Shown: one piece after another, positions 20,115-31,762 of the stretch
Numbering within the stretch: the stretch's first letter is position 1
How the letters are laid out: the number at the start of each line of letters is the position of its first letter
The notes under the pieces: model-generated
Databases searched by the model: none
Seen by the model: only the letters and a program-made list of their open reading frames with translations
Told to the model about the DNA's origin: nothing
Assembly: GCA_001939145.1 (NCBI GenBank)
Contig: LSRX01000183.1
Coordinates: 685,280-749,279 of the forward strand
Direction: 5' to 3'
DNA from: Symbiodinium microadriaticum
Taxonomy: Eukaryota; Sar; Dinophyceae; Suessiales; Symbiodiniaceae
Length of the DNA: 64,000 nucleotides
Position numbers and translations under genes: made by a program

Positions 20115-21600
20115 GGGGAGGGATAGTCGCTAGATCGGTTCTGTTTTGGCATCAGAAAAACCCGTTCCCAAGATACCGAATGCCGAGACCCTAAAGTCGT
20201 ATACAGTCCCTACCGTTTCAGGGACACACGTGCCAGCACAGCCCCCTGCTCATGCTGTGTATCCATTTCCAGCCAATGTGTTCCACAGATCCATAGCATG
20301 ACAGAATACAGGAACAGGCGGGGAGAACGTATTCGACAAAGGCCATGAATAGGCGTCGTTCAGACTAAACACAACAATGGGCGGTGTTTTCTGGATTTCC
20401 CGGGACTCGTGCGTAAAACGTCATTCCCACCATAGAAACAGCTTACAACACCGGCTTCTACGACGCCTGTTCAATCAAGGCTCCCGTCGGCCATCACTCC
20501 CGACGTCCGTGATTTCAGCCCACTCTCAAGAACTCCACCAAAATTGCCGAACACCAAGCAAACAACCTACCCACATCATTAGAGCCCAAGAAACACAAAA
20601 TGAAGGCATCGCACAGCCCTTTACAGAACCCTCACTATCAACAGATGCTCCTCTACCGGACCGAAGCCAGTAGACTAAGCATGGTCGGAGATACTTGTAA
20701 CAAACAGCATCTAAAACTGTCGTGCTCGTTTGATAACTGTAAACCCTTCCTCTAGAAAAGCCAGAAACCAAATCCCAAGATGATGGTCGATAACGATCCA
20801 CCCTGTATGGATCCCTTGTTGAATGAACCCTGCGAGTGCCCATGTATCTCGCAGCAGGGATGCTGCCAAAGCGATGGACGAAGAAGGACGCCAAGGTCCA
20901 TGTGGGCCTTGGAGATAATCACAAAAAACTAGACGAAACCCGACAACTTCGACGCTAACATGCACTTTCCTTGCGGCTCCTAGCTGTCACTTCCTGACAC
21001 ATATCCTTATAACAGGCTTGGATTTCTTGTTTGGGAAATTCAGACAAAGCCTAACCCTGTAAGTTTAAAATTAGTATGGCTTACCCTTTCAGGGTTTAGA
21101 GTTTATGGTCTATAGGGTTGAGTTTTCCGCTTCAGAAACCAGGCACTCCGAAGCACGTGGCTCATCCAAGAATCGACAGGTCTGCTGCCTTCAACGCAGC
21201 ACCCGTTTATTGGCACTTTAGAGCCGCAGGGTAACGGGAGCGCTGAACTCACTGAAGTCTGGGTACTTGTTAGAGGATTTGACTTAAGTTGCCCATGATA
21301 AGGAAAACAGATTAACTACGAAAGATCGCTGTTATGGCCGTTATGGTAACTTAAATCAAACCCCTTAATAACAAGGACCCAGAAGCCTATTAACCCAGTC
21401 TGGATTCGGGCTCATAAGGGCAACTCCATGGGGCTCAACCCTTCAACCCTTAAGAAACTGTGGGACTTCTGTGCTTTGAACTTATTGTACGTACGATGCG
21501 TATTTCCAGAAAGAGAGCCGCATTCATGTCAAACCTGTGCAACTGGTTATAAATTCACGCCTGTTCTCCATTCACATAAATGGTTTTTCTGCTTATCCAT
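20115..21600. other. Interval without a firm gene
   Basis: Both strands are open for 84-122 codons over 20377-20965, with no splice support. The stretch 21000-21420 is AT-richer and shows no coding. A plus frame at 21480-21540 (CVFPEREPHSCQTCA) could be a small exon upstream of the gene at 21605. Confidence 0.3.
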
Positions 21601-21604
21601 TCAG

Positions 21605-22087
21605 GTTTGTCTCTGATCATGTACGCAACTGTCTAGTTTTCTCCCGCAAAATAATTAGTAAGAATGATCATGTGCGAAGGGCCAGGGGCGGGGTTGGTGC
21701 TGGCTCTGGGTCGAAGGGCATTACTTGTTTCAAGGCGCACGCAGCCCAAGGATTCGAAGAAAGAAACGCAGCAGCTGCCTCCGCAGCAATCCTGTAGACT
21801 GCATTTGCGCTTCGGGCTTTTGACCGCATTCCATCCTGTGTCGAAAAGAAACGTGCCTAAAGCTGTCAATGCCCAAACTATAACGATTCTTAGGTTGGAA
21901 ATGAGAGTGGTCAATTAGACAATACTGGGCTGGTGGCAGTAGGAGCAGCAGTACTGGTACAGAAGCAGAAGTCGGTGCAATGTTCGCCACCGTCGCAGAA
22001 AGAAGAAGAGCACAAACGGCCAGCAGCAGCGTGACTGGAAGTGGTAGAACTGAGCTCTCAGAAGAGCCAAGCGAGGATGAAGTCTAA
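21605..22087 (+). CDS. Two linked exons of an unrecognised acidic-tailed protein
   Basis: Exon 21605-21793 follows a textbook acceptor (TTCTGCTTATCCATTCAG). It reads into ARGGVGAGSGSKGITCFKAH and ends in phase 2 at CT|GTAGAC. The intron 21794-21918 is 125 nt, GT...TTAG. The next exon starts at 21919 in matching phase and reads QYWAGGSRSSSTGTEAEVGA, then FATVAERRRAQTASSSV, ending TELSEEPSEDE. It either stops at TAA 22085-22087 or splices at GAA|GTCTAA (22081, phase 0). The second choice would join in phase to the exon at 22777-22932. Ala/Gly/Ser richness and an acidic end suggest a disordered protein. No family is recognised. Confidence 0.6.
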
Positions 22088-22776
22088 TCAACCCCCCCTG
22101 TCGGAACCATCGCCTCCAAACCCTCGAACTCGTTACTCCGCTGTAGCATTGAGTGCTCACGTAACTACGAACTGTCAAGGAGGTCAGGGCTTCGTAGCAG
22201 AAGGAGACCGAACCAGGCTGCACATGAGAAGTGCAGTTGCCCCAGGTTTCAGTAATTCCTCTTATGGCAACATGGGTTGTGACGGCAGTCTTGGGCATGC
22301 AACAGTTGTTGACATGTTGGCCGTGATAAGGGCTTTATAAGCTTAGCTGTAAATCAACTCGGAGCGTCCGCGCCGCAGTGCCCGCCGCCGTAATAAGCGC
22401 AGCAGCAGCAGTTTGCAGCCATGGCGCCTAGCCTGAAAAGGCTGCAGCTGAAACTTGTTTTCGAAGAGTTTCAGTCCGGTTGCTAGCAACAGCCCAGATT
22501 CTCGTTCTCACGACTGCGGATCAGAGAGCAGTCGGCAAGTTGTTGGCTTGTTCAGACCTGCCCAAGGCTATATGTTCACGATTGGCTGCCCTTCCGTCTT
22601 GACCAAAACCCTCAAAGCCGTAAAGCGAGCGCTGAAATCCTGAGATCCCCTTCACCTTCTTCCCTAAAGCTGCTTGCAACGTGTTTTTTTCAGTATTCTC
22701 TTCCATATGGGCATAGCTCTCTAAATGAGGGGTCATGATTTAGAGAACTACCCATGTGCAGGTTCACCCCTCTTAG

Positions 22777-22932
22777 GGTGTCCTTAGGCTTCCCCCGGTT
22801 TCGAAGGAGCCCCGGCAACCTCAAGAGCCCCACCGCAGCCCTTCGAGGAATCCACAGGCCAAGTCCGAGCTGCAACATAGCACCGAGACAGGCGCTGGGA
22901 ATCGTGTAGGAGTCAATACCTGGGAGCTTTAA
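22777..22932 (+). CDS. Terminal exon, Pro/Ser/Arg-rich
   Basis: After the acceptor TTCACCCCTCTTAG (22776), 51 codons run to TAA 22930-22932. They read VSKEPRQPQEPHRSPSRNPQ, AKSELQHSTETGAGNRVG and NTWEL. An in-frame TAG overlaps the acceptor, so the exon cannot extend upstream. Its phase 0 start matches the optional phase 0 donor at 22081, so this may be the C-terminus of the 21605 gene. A telomere-like TTTAGGG array starts right after the stop. Confidence 0.55.
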   Translation, partial: GVLRLPPVSKEPRQPQEPHRSPSRNPQAKSELQHSTETGAGNRVGVNTWEL

Positions 22933-23534
22933 GGGTAGGTTGAAGGTTTAGGGTTTACGGTTTAGGGTTTAGGGTTTAGGGTGTGGTAGGGTTTAGGGTT
23001 TAGGGTGTGGTAAGGTTTTGTTCGGCTTAGGGTTCAGGGTTCTATCAGTGTCCTACCAGGGCTCCATGAGCGTTCCAGACGGGATCTAGAGAGGTCCTGT
23101 TTCCAGCATCTCAAGGCGTTTGATTCTTCTAGGTTTGGGGTGTAGGTTAGGGGTCTTGGTCTTGGTCCCTAAACCCTAAACCCCAAAACCAGTCTTGGGT
23201 GGGTCTGGGGAATTGAGAAATTCAGGCTTTTCAATTTGAGGTGAAAAGCGTACGGAGCAGCCGAGAGCAAGCTGGGAGCATCAATATCTTTAGCCCTTTT
23301 CCCAGGAGAAAAAAACACAACAAATCTCAGCACTACTTCTCCTTAAAACCCTAAACCCCAAACCCCAAAACCCAAGTTCCATGCCTTGGCCTTCAGAGGA
23401 AAGTTTTGCTGTAGGGCCTTGTGGGCCCTCCGCTTCGGAGAAAAACTCCTGGAGCTGAAAGCCGTGTGCCTTTTTCTCTGGAAAACCACCAGGTTTTAGG
23501 GTTTAGGGCTTAGGAACCCAACCCAAAGTCCGCA

Positions 23535-23900
23535 GTGAGCCACATGCCCAAAGGCCCGGAGCGTCTTTCTTACGAAGGGAATTCCCCCGACTCAAATGGC
23601 TGCCAAGCGGCTCATCTCGATCACCGGCGCATCCTCGAATACTTAGACTATTGTCGTTTAGTCTTCCCGGGGGGCTTTGCTTGTACAAGCTTCAAATTCT
23701 GCGTGCTGACTAGACAACCTGCTTGGATGCTGTTTTTTTTTTCAATGTATGCCCTAATCCCTAGAACACCCAACATCACTCATCTACTTTGCACACTCAC
23801 TGCCTCAGCCAGAGATCCACACCGTAGCTTCAAGGACCAATTCGACAAACTCCTTTCTTCATTCAGGCACCTCAGGTACCGCAGTGGCACTGAGTCGTAG
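23535..23900 (+). CDS. Candidate 121-codon ORF
   Basis: The plus frame runs from an alternative start to TAG 23898-23900. Early residues (MPKGPERLSYEGNSPDSNGC) and the last part (DPHRSFKDQFDKLLSSFRHL) read as protein. A T homopolymer in the middle encodes FFF. Another plus frame at 23555-23645 is also protein-like, so splicing may alternate. It is unrecognised. Confidence 0.35.
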   Translation: MSHMPKGPERLSYEGNSPDSNGCQAAHLDHRRILEYLDYCRLVFPGGFACTSFKFCVLTRQPAWMLFFFSMYALIPRTPNITHLLCTLTASARDPHRSFKDQFDKLLSSFRHLRYRSGTES

Positions 23901-24074
23901 TACTGCCAGGATATATGAAGACACCTCAACCCTGCAAAAAGGCTTTACAAACTGGAGCTCCGATCGTGCCCGAACCCTGAACCCTAAACGGTCCTAAACC
24001 TTGTATTAAATCCCCAAACCCCGAACCCTACCCCAAACCCTACAAACCCCCAACCCCGAAATCCTGAACCCCCC

Positions 24075-24184
24075 AAAAGACGGAACTTGGATCCGACTGT
24101 GTCCTTCAGATCGCTGGCCGGCTCGACCAGCGGCTGCGGAGGAGGTAGCCAGGCGAGGGACAGGGAGAAGACCACCTCAGCCAT
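24075..24184 (-). CDS. GC-rich coding core between opposed telomere-like tracts, strand uncertain
   Basis: On the minus strand a very good acceptor (CTACCTCCTCCGCAG) precedes PLVEPASDLKDTVGSK. On the plus strand GTGTCCTTCAG precedes SLAGSTSGCGGGSQARDREK. CCCTAAA-type sequence lies to the left and TTTAGGG-type to the right. I lean to the minus strand because of the acceptor and the acidic/basic balance. Confidence 0.35.
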
Positions 24185-24282
24185 TAGGGCTTTAGGGTTT
24201 AGGAGTTTAGGGGTTTAGGGTTTGGGGTTTAGAGGGCTTTAGGTTTTGGGGTGCATTTCATAGCGGTAACATTCCCCAACAG

Positions 24283-24393
24283 CGAGAGCCTCGGGATCTT
24301 CAGCTGAAGATCCCAAGGCCTTGGGGGATGCTCTGAGGTGGGTTCCAAGGCGAGCCGAAGCTTCACAGCGGAAGCACTGGAATCCAATTCAAG
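24283..24393 (+). CDS. Internal exon, basic/Ala-rich
   Basis: The acceptor is ATTCCCCAACAG and the donor is CAAG|GTTCCT. Two carried bases are followed by codons reading RASGSSAEDPKALGDALRWV, then PRRAEASQRKHWNPIQ. TAA lies in frame just upstream of the acceptor, so a splice is needed. The opposite strand is also open. Neighbouring exons were not placed. Confidence 0.5.
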
Positions 24394-25037
24394 GTTCCTG
24401 TCAGGGCAACTTAAGGAGCTCTAGAATATAGACCGTATACGAAGTATCTGAAGAGGGTTTCGGGGTATACTTTGGTATACTCGTCTTAGTTATATCAGGA
24501 TCATATGGGCTGTCGTTATACGTTGCTGCTAAGTACGCAGGCCTCTCTCTTTCTGCATCCTGGGCACGACGAGCGAAAACAGACTTCCCACCGTGTGGCC
24601 TCGCCAGGTCCTGCGCTGTACGATCCAGGTTTCAGGGTTAGGATTAGGATTTGCTTTGTTGCAGAAACCTAAAATTGACCCTAAACCTTAAGCCCACAAT
24701 TGCAAATCCTGAAAACCTAGAAGACCAAAAACTCGACAATCCTCTGAGCCTTTCGAAACCCCAGAAACTGTAGTCCCAAAGCCCCTGTGAAAGAACAACC
24801 TGGGGGCGTAGAACGCCGCATTAAATAACATTGTACAGAAACCTAGCAAGCCCCATAAACACTGGATCAACAAAAACTGGGAAACCCATAAAACACCATA
24901 GACCACACCAAAGCCCCGTTTTAAACGCCTATACGAAATGGACATGCAGAAACCCCAAAACCGGTCCCGATCCTCAGATCTTCTAAACCCACTATGGCCC
25001 CCACCTTTCATCAGAGCCCCTCATCTCATTCAGGGCT

Positions 25038-25142
25038 TCATGCCCCGTTTTTGCCAGAACTCCTTGTGAGGCTCGACTCCACCCCCTCCGCAACGGTCTC
25101 GGTCTCGGGATCGACCAGAGCCTGGCCGTCCGGCCCCTCCAT
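25038..25142 (-). CDS. Acidic exon with ATG
   Basis: On the minus strand ATG at 25142 opens MEGPDGQALVDPETETVAEG, then VESSLTRSSGKNGA and TGA. Acidic residues dominate and the core is much more GC-rich than its flanks, which include a CCCTAAACCCC array at 25215-25262. It may be a first exon with a donor before the stop, or a short peptide. The start resembles the MEGPGSPGD exon at 40.4 kb only in its first residues. Confidence 0.45.
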   Translation of the reverse strand: MEGPDGQALVDPETETVAEGVESSLTRSSGKNGA

Positions 25143-25892
25143 ATGCATTTATAGGGCTTAATTTAAACCAAAGAAGATAAGTGAAAGGAATGAACCCATG
25201 CTTCTTTGCTTTATTTACAACCCTAAACCCTAAGCCCCTAAACCCTAAACCCCTAAACCCCTGCTTCTAGCAGAGTACAAGGCTCTGGGGGCCTTTGTAT
25301 TGTTTGGAGAGGGAAAGTCCGGGGTTTTGCAACGCTGGGATAGTCTATGTAGCTTGAAGGGCTGCGTGAGGCACTTCCTTACACATTTTTGTGTAGGGGG
25401 GCTTATACGGATTATAATGGGATCTGGGCGGCTGTTAAAGGTTCTGTGGAAATTCGAAGGGTTTTTCGGCATAAGGTTGGAAACATACAACGGTTTCGGA
25501 GGGGATTTATACTAGACATTCCACAAAGATCTTGTACTGTTGGTTTGGTGTTATGCACGGGTTCTTGCCACGGTGTTACGGGGGTTAAAGGGCTTATATC
25601 AAGATTCTATAAAGGGGCTCAGAAGGGCTGCGTAAGCTTTTCTGCCGGGGTTTTATACATCATGGGGTTGCAAACGGCTCTGGCACGGTTCTACAGATTC
25701 TACAGGGTTTTGTGAAGGCTTTGCAGTGGATGCCCTTGTGGTTTCGGGCTTCAAAGGGCCAGACTGTTAGGGTTCAAGATTCGGGGGTTTAGACGAGGCA
25801 TTTGCGGTCCAGTTGGAATCCGGAGCTTTTCCAAAACAAACGACTCGCAGTCATCAAAACCCTGAATCCATCGGCTTGTCGAAACAGATAGG

Positions 25893-26102
25893 GTGTTGCA
25901 GGTCTGGGTTGAGATCTTTACTTCCATAAGGGAGAGAGTTAACCCAAACCGAAACTACAGAGTGAGAGGCATGCCGCCTTGCCATGCCAAGAAGAAGGGT
26001 TTCTTCCAGCTGCAAAATGCTCGGAATGCCAGCCGGCAAGCGGCACCTAAAGCCCGAGCCCACGCCAAGCAGCCTTACCGATTCTGTTTGTCTAAAGTCT
26101 AA
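25893..26102 (+). CDS. Candidate basic ORF
   Basis: The 69-codon plus frame ends at TAA 26100-26102. Its second half is basic and ordered (PPCHAKKKGFFQLQNARNAS, then RQAAPKARAHAKQPYRFC). The minus strand is open for 70 codons. It is unrecognised. Confidence 0.4.
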   Translation: MLQVWVEIFTSIRERVNPNRNYRVRGMPPCHAKKKGFFQLQNARNASRQAAPKARAHAKQPYRFCLSKV

Positions 26103-26215
26103 AGTGTCTTCCGAATCCTAAGTTAAACAAGAAGCACATCCAAACTCCACTGTCTGACGACCGGTCTTTAGGCTGGACCGAATCGTCAAAATCAGCCGTT
26201 TATGCCCAATGCGCA

Positions 26216-26497
26216 ATGGCAGTGTCAGTGCTACGCTTACACCCCAACTCCCTCCCTAGCCCTACCCTTCATGTCAATAAGTCCTGCCTACCGCAACAAG
26301 TCCATCCGAACAATAGCACGAGCACGCAAAAAACATGCAAGCCCTTGTGTCTCAGACTCCCCAAAACAGCGAAGCCTGGTAGGACACGCGCTGCGGCTCG
26401 CCGACCACGGCCATCCCTAACGCCTGTGCCTCTGCCTATGAGCTGCTCTTCTGCTAAAGCGCTGGAGCCGGAAGCGACAACTGGCGATTGTAGTTGA
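26216..26497 (+). CDS. Candidate 93-codon ORF, strand uncertain
   Basis: The ATG-initiated frame is Pro/Arg/Thr-rich (KTCKPLCLRLPKTAKPGRTR) and ends SSAKALEPEATTGDCS before TGA, right where a TTTAGGG array begins. The minus strand is also fully open with protein-like content (ALAEEQLIGRGTGVRDGRGR). Confidence 0.35.
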   Translation: MAVSVLRLHPNSLPSPTLHVNKSCLPQQVHPNNSTSTQKTCKPLCLRLPKTAKPGRTRAAARRPRPSLTPVPLPMSCSSAKALEPEATTGDCS

Positions 26498-26499
26498 GG

Positions 26500-26700
26500 T
26501 TCAGGGTTTAGGGCTTAAGGTTTAGGGTTTAGGGGTTTAGGGGTTTAGGGTTCAAGGAGCTTGGGCTCAGAAGCTTCGAGACCCACTCTTCGGTCGTAGG
26601 ACGGCGGATTCGTTCGACGAGCCCAAGCAACCAGTGCTTCTTAAACCCTAAACCCTAAACCCTAAACCCCTACACCCTAAGTCCCCTAAACCGCTTAAGG
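26500..26700. repeat. TTTAGGG array, GC-rich core, CCCTAAA array
   Basis: TTTAGGG-type repeats at 26505-26555 and CCCTAAACCC repeats at 26643-26690 flank an 85-bp GC-rich core. The core is open on both strands (plus reading WAQKLRDPLFGRRTADSFDE). The orientation of the arrays is the reverse of the other brackets. Confidence 0.6.
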
Positions 26701-27884
26701 CACCTCCGAAGAGTTTCCCCAAAAGCAGTGAACCTGAAATAGACAGTCTAAATGGAGTCTCGAATCAACCCTCGGAGCCCTAAACCCAACAACTCTAAAG
26801 CAAAGATCTCTGTAACTCCTCTTTTTTTTCTAGGCCCCTCTAAAAGAATCTCCAAAAAAACTCGAAAGAAAGCCTATAAAACCCTCAAAGCCGTAAGCGT
26901 AGATAGCGCTCCAACCAACTCCATGGGCAAGATCCTGCCTCCTGCGAGTGCGGGGACGTCAGCGTACCATCCGGGGATGAGGCGGCCAGCAGCTCCTAAA
27001 ACGATGGATTTCGGGTTTTTCCCACCCGCCCAGCTGACAGAGTCGCACCGCAGGGAGTTCGTCGGAAGTTTCGAGGGGAGGGACCAAGGGCATGAGATTT
27101 CGGGTTTGGGGCTTAGGGTTTACGGTATACGGTTTGGAGTTTCGGATTTGTGGGGTCATGACACATGACCAAGACTACGACAATGATGACCACGACGACC
27201 AGGGCTGTTAAGTTGCGGTCTGTCTTACTACTTTCACTACCACTACTCGCTTCGCCATGGATGTTTTTGCTAGCACTCATTCAGCTATTGTATATGTCCT
27301 CTGTACGCCTCACAGCCGATCGTGAAGGCCGCAGGAGTTCCTGTTGCAATGACCGCCTGTCGCGCAAACTCCGGATTTTGCATTGAGAAACAGTGCCGGA
27401 AACGGACTAGCCGATGCGAAGGCGATTGCAGTAAGCTACGCAGGACACCACGCGTTAATCCAGCGGAAAGGAATTCCTGAGCGTTACTTTTTGTGCTAAC
27501 TACTTGGAACCGCGTTTGTGAAATTCCCGTCTTCCACCAAGCCCCTCCAGCCGCAACAGAAATCCATTTTTTGCATCCGGGCTGGGGAAGTCTCAATTAA
27601 ATGCTACCCCCCGACCCCAAGCCAGAAACACTAACACCTCAGTCACTCTACATGTCGATGCCTACAACCTCTCGGAGCTGCAGTTAGCAGGCTGGCAACG
27701 CTTCTTACAAAGGGATCCAGAAACATAAGCCCACAAAAAAAAAAGCTACGAGCCAAATCAAGCCATCCACAGATCAGAATACTCCCTATAACCTTCACAA
27801 AGAAACCTTAAAATAAGGCCTGTAAAACCCTCAGCCCTCAACCCCCGAACGCCAAGGAACGTACTTGTGTACCTGTTCCTGAAC

Positions 27885-28095
27885 CCTAAGCCCTAAACCC
27901 TAACCCCCACTGTCCTTCCCCTTCGTTGGGCTGCTGCTTGGCAGCTCTCCCGGGCGACGCCTCGAGGAGCTGCCAAGTTGCTGCATTTGGGTTCAGGGTT
28001 TAGGGCCTAGGGTTAGGGTTTAGGGGGTTAAGGGGGTTTAGGGGGTTTCGGAGGGTTTAGGGGGTTTAGGGTTTAGGGTTTAGGGGCCTAGGATT
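27885..28095. repeat. CCCTAAA array, GC-rich core, TTTAGGG array
   Basis: CCCTAAACCCTAA at 27885-27905 and a TTTAGGG array at 27990-28090 bracket a GC-rich core. The core's minus reading (MQQLGSSSRRRPGELPSSSP, then TKGKDSGG) looks like an exon, with no decisive splice sites. Confidence 0.55.
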
Positions 28096-29072
28096 TCTAT
28101 GATTCTCATTGCTGTCGCTCCTCTTCCTCCTGCTACGATGACGACGACGACGACTACTACTAGTATTGCCAACATGGTTCGTTGTTGATCGCATCATCAC
28201 CATTATTAGTCGTATTGTTGTTGTCAGCATTCCTATAGCTTTTGTTAAAATTCATGATTAGATTATTGCCAGAAACATTCACCATCATACTAACATGTTC
28301 GTTGTTAGATTGCTGCTCTTTGCGATGGGGTCTAGCATGAGCTTGGTTTCGATGTTGTGCATGTGCTTTGTTGTTGCAGACTTGGCAAGCACGTAATTGG
28401 CAGGCCTTACGCCAGTCGAGACTGTGGGGTTTCAAAGGATGTCCTCAGGGCATGGATGCTAACCCCATATACCCCAAATACTAATCTTATCCCCAAGATC
28501 TCTACCAGGTTTTCTTTACGGTGGAAGAGCAAACCCCTTTCCCGGATTCGTCCAGCTTTAGTAGGGAGGCCTCAATAGTACCACCAATTCCAGCACCCCC
28601 AAACATCACAACCCTAAACCACCAAAAATGAACGGGGGCACTGCCGGACAAGCTAGAGTCTAAGGACCCCTGACTCTCGCAAGCAAGGAAAACAACACGA
28701 AACGACTGAGAATCCGAGAGACAGGGAGCCTCAATGAACACAGACATGTAGTTTTACTGTGAAGATCCTGCATTGATGGTTCTATATACTGGTCTCTCAC
28801 TCTTTGGACATCCCTGGGTGCTTGGTGCCGGGCGCTGTACTTCGAGCGGAAAGCGGCAACTGCAGCTTGGAGGGCTGCTCCTCCTGATGTACCGTTTGGC
28901 TTGGGCTACGGTCCTTTAGTACTTTAGAGTTCCTTTATTTAGGGTGCCTTTAAGGGTTCCTTTAAAGGGTTTAGCATTTAGGGTTGCTCGTAGGGTTTAG
29001 CGGGGCTGTTGGGTTGACCTCTATTCTATGTAGGGCATGTGGGGTTCTCACAGACCCACATGATTTGTTCCA

Positions 29073-29205
29073 GCACCCCAGTACCAATGCCTGCATTGTC
29101 AAGGCCTCACAGAGCCCCTGTGGTCATGGGAACAGGATTCCCAAGAAGGAACCCCATTCAGAACCGTTGACACAACCGCCTGCTGCAACAGGGTTTAGGG
29201 TTTAG
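29073..29205 (+). CDS. Coding-like core
   Basis: After GATTTGTTCCAG two plus frames are open to the TTTAGGG array at 29190. One reads HPSTNACIVKASQSPCGHGN. The other reads YQCLHCQGLTEPLWSWEQDS, with a CxxC pair. The minus strand is broken by stops, so plus is favoured. The frame choice depends on an unplaced upstream exon. Confidence 0.45.
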
Positions 29206-30000
29206 GGTCTAGGGACTCCCACCCAGCAAACTCCCTGAAGCCAGGAAACTGCCCCAAGCGTCAGCACTACCCAGCCCTGCATCTTGCCCAACCCGAAACC
29301 TTCAACCCTAAACCCTGAACCTCACCTCGAAAGCCTCAACTCTCTAAACCCTCAACAGCAAAACCCTAGCAAACCTGCACCATAATCCTGACTGGTCCTA
29401 AACCCTAACCACCCTCAACCCCAACTCCCTGAGAAACTCTGAAGTGCAGGCCTCGCCCTTTGTCTGTGGCAGAGGCCCAGCCCCAGTTTTCTGACCTTCC
29501 GTCGTTTGGCACATTTTTTCTAGTGGTCTGATCAACAGAATAGGGCGTTGGGGTATACTATCTTTTGCCATAAAGGGACCATAAGAGAATCTGCTCTTGT
29601 GCTTTGTGTAATTGCCCTTTGCTTTGTTCCAGGAACTCAGCTGATCTTGCTGGGGTGGCTTCGGCAGCAGGGGATTCGGATGTAGGGCTTGGGAATTCGG
29701 GGTTTGGGCGTTTTTGGCTTTGGTGTCTTTTTTGGGTTTAGGCAGTATCGGAGACAGCTGTGGTTTCGGACCGGGGAAAGTTTGATCGACTCAGAGTATG
29801 TGGGTGAAGCTTTTGCGGATGCACAGGGAGGGGTGGCACCCCGGGTTTATAGTTTTGGGGTTTCAAGTCTCTTATCTGCCTTGGTCTCAAGGTCTTCGTG
29901 CTTATCTTGAGGAGCTAGTGGGCCTTGTCGCCCGGGGGGGTTGAAACACATTATAACACAGCAACACCTACAACCAAAACCCCAACCCCCCCCCCNCATC

Positions 30001-30419
30001 CTGCTGGACGAGACGGCTGCAACAGCCCAGACGGCTGCAACAGCCCAAATCCCCTCCTGCAGCGAGTTTGATCCTGGCCATTTGGAGGGCGTGCTTCTGG
30101 CGGGCTGGTACAAGAAGCCGTCCTTCACCGAGTGCGACCTGGAGGACTTGGCGCAGCGCCTGGAGCCGCCGTGCTTGTTCGTGCAAAGCACAGCCGCTGG
30201 GCAAGTTTGTGAGAATTTTGTGTCATGGTAGGAGAATTTTTTTTTGGGAGTATTGAGTCTGCTCAGGTGGATGAGTGCTGCCCCATGGGGCGCACGGAGA
30301 AGGACTTCTTCAGAAGCGTGCAGCGACTGAACAGGGGCCGACTCATGGCGGCGGATGATCTGACCCACGGCGACCTTGAGGACGAGCTTCACCAGTTTGC
30401 ACGGGCCCGCTTTTTGTGA
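30001..30419 (+). CDS. Two-exon 3' part of an unrecognised acidic protein
   Basis: Exon one is open from at least 30001 (an N at 29996 in a C homopolymer hides its start). It reads SEFDPGHLEGVLLAGWYKKP, then SFTECDLEDLAQRLEPPCLF. The intron 30205-30266 is 62 nt, GTTTGT...GCTCAG, phase 0. Exon two reads VDECCPMGRTEKDFFRSVQR, then LNRGRLMAADDLTHGDLEDE, and ends ARARFL before TGA 30417-30419. The joined reading has no low-complexity sequence. Near its start an 18-bp unit is duplicated in frame (TAATAQ twice). The minus strand carries a 181-codon shadow. No family is recognised, but this is one of the most convincing genes in the window. Confidence 0.65.
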
Positions 30420-30620
30420 AGACTCAGGGTTTAGGGTGTAGGGTTTGTGGATGAGGGTGCAGGGATGAATAAGAGGCCGTGTAGTAGAGCTCCATGCTAA
30501 TCTTTATCTGGGGTTTGCCTTTTCTGACCTGGCAGATTGGAATAGCACGCTGGAATGAGTGTCTTCTGATCCCGCGCATAGGCCACGACAGACAGCCGAA
30601 GTAACCAGAGTTGACATCGA

Positions 30621-30803
30621 ATGGACATTTCAAACCGTCAACCTGAGCAAGTAGTCTACACCCGCACTCTGCAACCCCGAAACCTGAAACTGCTACCCCC
30701 ACGACCTCTGAGCGAAGCGTCTGAGCATCACCTGGCCAAGCGATGCTTTTGTGACAGAAATATCAGCAACCGGTGGTCTTTGCCCTCGACCCCGAAACCC
30801 TGA
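30621..30803 (+). CDS. Weak ORF candidate
   Basis: The 60-codon plus frame contains RPLSEASEHHLAKRCFCDRN. The borders are repeat-derived and there is no splice support. Confidence 0.25.
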   Translation: MDISNRQPEQVVYTRTLQPRNLKLLPPRPLSEASEHHLAKRCFCDRNISNRWSLPSTPKP

Positions 30804-31537
30804 AGCCTAATAACAAAAATCTCGAAACTAATTCAGATCAACCGCTCCCCTACAAACCCGAATAGTTTGTTCCTGACAATTAGGACCCCTGAGCATTAAG
30901 GAACCTCCGTTTTTCCTATAAAATCTGGAAAGCTCAGATAAACTCGAATGACTTGAGAGTCTATGAAGCCCGCATCAAGCCCTCTACAAACGAATTCGGG
31001 TTGCGGATTTGAGGCTAAAAGGGTGACAGTTCCTCGACAAGAAGAATCTTACAGCTTCTAAACCGTTCCCTTACATGAACTCAAAATCCTGAACCCTAAA
31101 CCTTTCACTTCAGCCCACACGGCTAAACCCTTAATCGCTAGGGTTCCCTCCGGAGGAACCCAGGGTACGGTCTTTGAGGCTTCGGGTTGCAGCAGCTGAA
31201 TTTTGATCCAAAGCCGGGAAACCCACAGAATCGAAACGAATCCAGCACGGTTTAGGGCGGCAGGGTTTGACTCTCGAGACCTCCTCGCACACGGCAGGGC
31301 AGGCAGCACAACAACTGGAAACTCACGGTGTAGGGCTTTCAGAGCTTGGGGGTTTAGGGTTTCGCGGGTAGGGTATATAAGACCCAACCCACTAGGCCCG
31401 TATCCCTCATGTCTAGATCGTATACGTAAAAAACTCTAGCAGACTAATTAAACAATATCGTAGCTATACCCACTTCGGGACCATGAGGGCACGTGGGGGT
31501 CTTGGTAATCCCTTAAAGCTCAAGTCCTGAATCGTAG

Positions 31538-31647
31538 GGTCTCGCGGTTGCATCAAAGACACCTTCACTTCGCCGTCGTCGCGCCTCTGCTCGAGCCGAG
31601 GTGCCTTCAGATTCAAAGCAAAGCTCGGGAAGCGTCGTTACCGGGGG
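31538..31647 (+). CDS. Internal exon, Arg/Ser-rich
   Basis: The acceptor TGAATCGTAG overlaps an in-frame TAG, so splicing is required. The 36 codons plus two bases read ASKTPSLRRRRASARAEVPS, then DSKQSSGSVVT, and end at G|GTCAAG. The basic, Ser-rich sequence resembles a disordered or nuclear-localising segment. An M2 element begins 12 nt after the donor, inside the intron. Confidence 0.5.
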
Positions 31648-31658
31648 GTCAAGTATAT

Positions 31659-31762
31659 GGGCAGTTCTCTTAACTAGGGTCCCTTTTGGGGTCCGTTTGG
31701 TAAGGGTGACGTAATTACTATATTGGGGACCTACCCAGGGACCCTACTTTAGAGAACTACCC
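31659..31762. mobile_element. Family M2 MITE-like element
   Basis: This is about 104 bp with inverted repeats GGGCAGTTCTCTTAAC at the left and TTTAGAGAACTACCCA at the right, plus inner AGGGTCCC/GGGACCCT. Other copies are at 47739-47832 and 49447-49528, with solo arms at 2474 and 22741. Confidence 0.75.

Noticed and set aside
29847-30392. 181-codon minus ORF
   Set aside because: It is the shadow of the two-exon plus gene at 30001-30419 and crosses a C homopolymer with an N.
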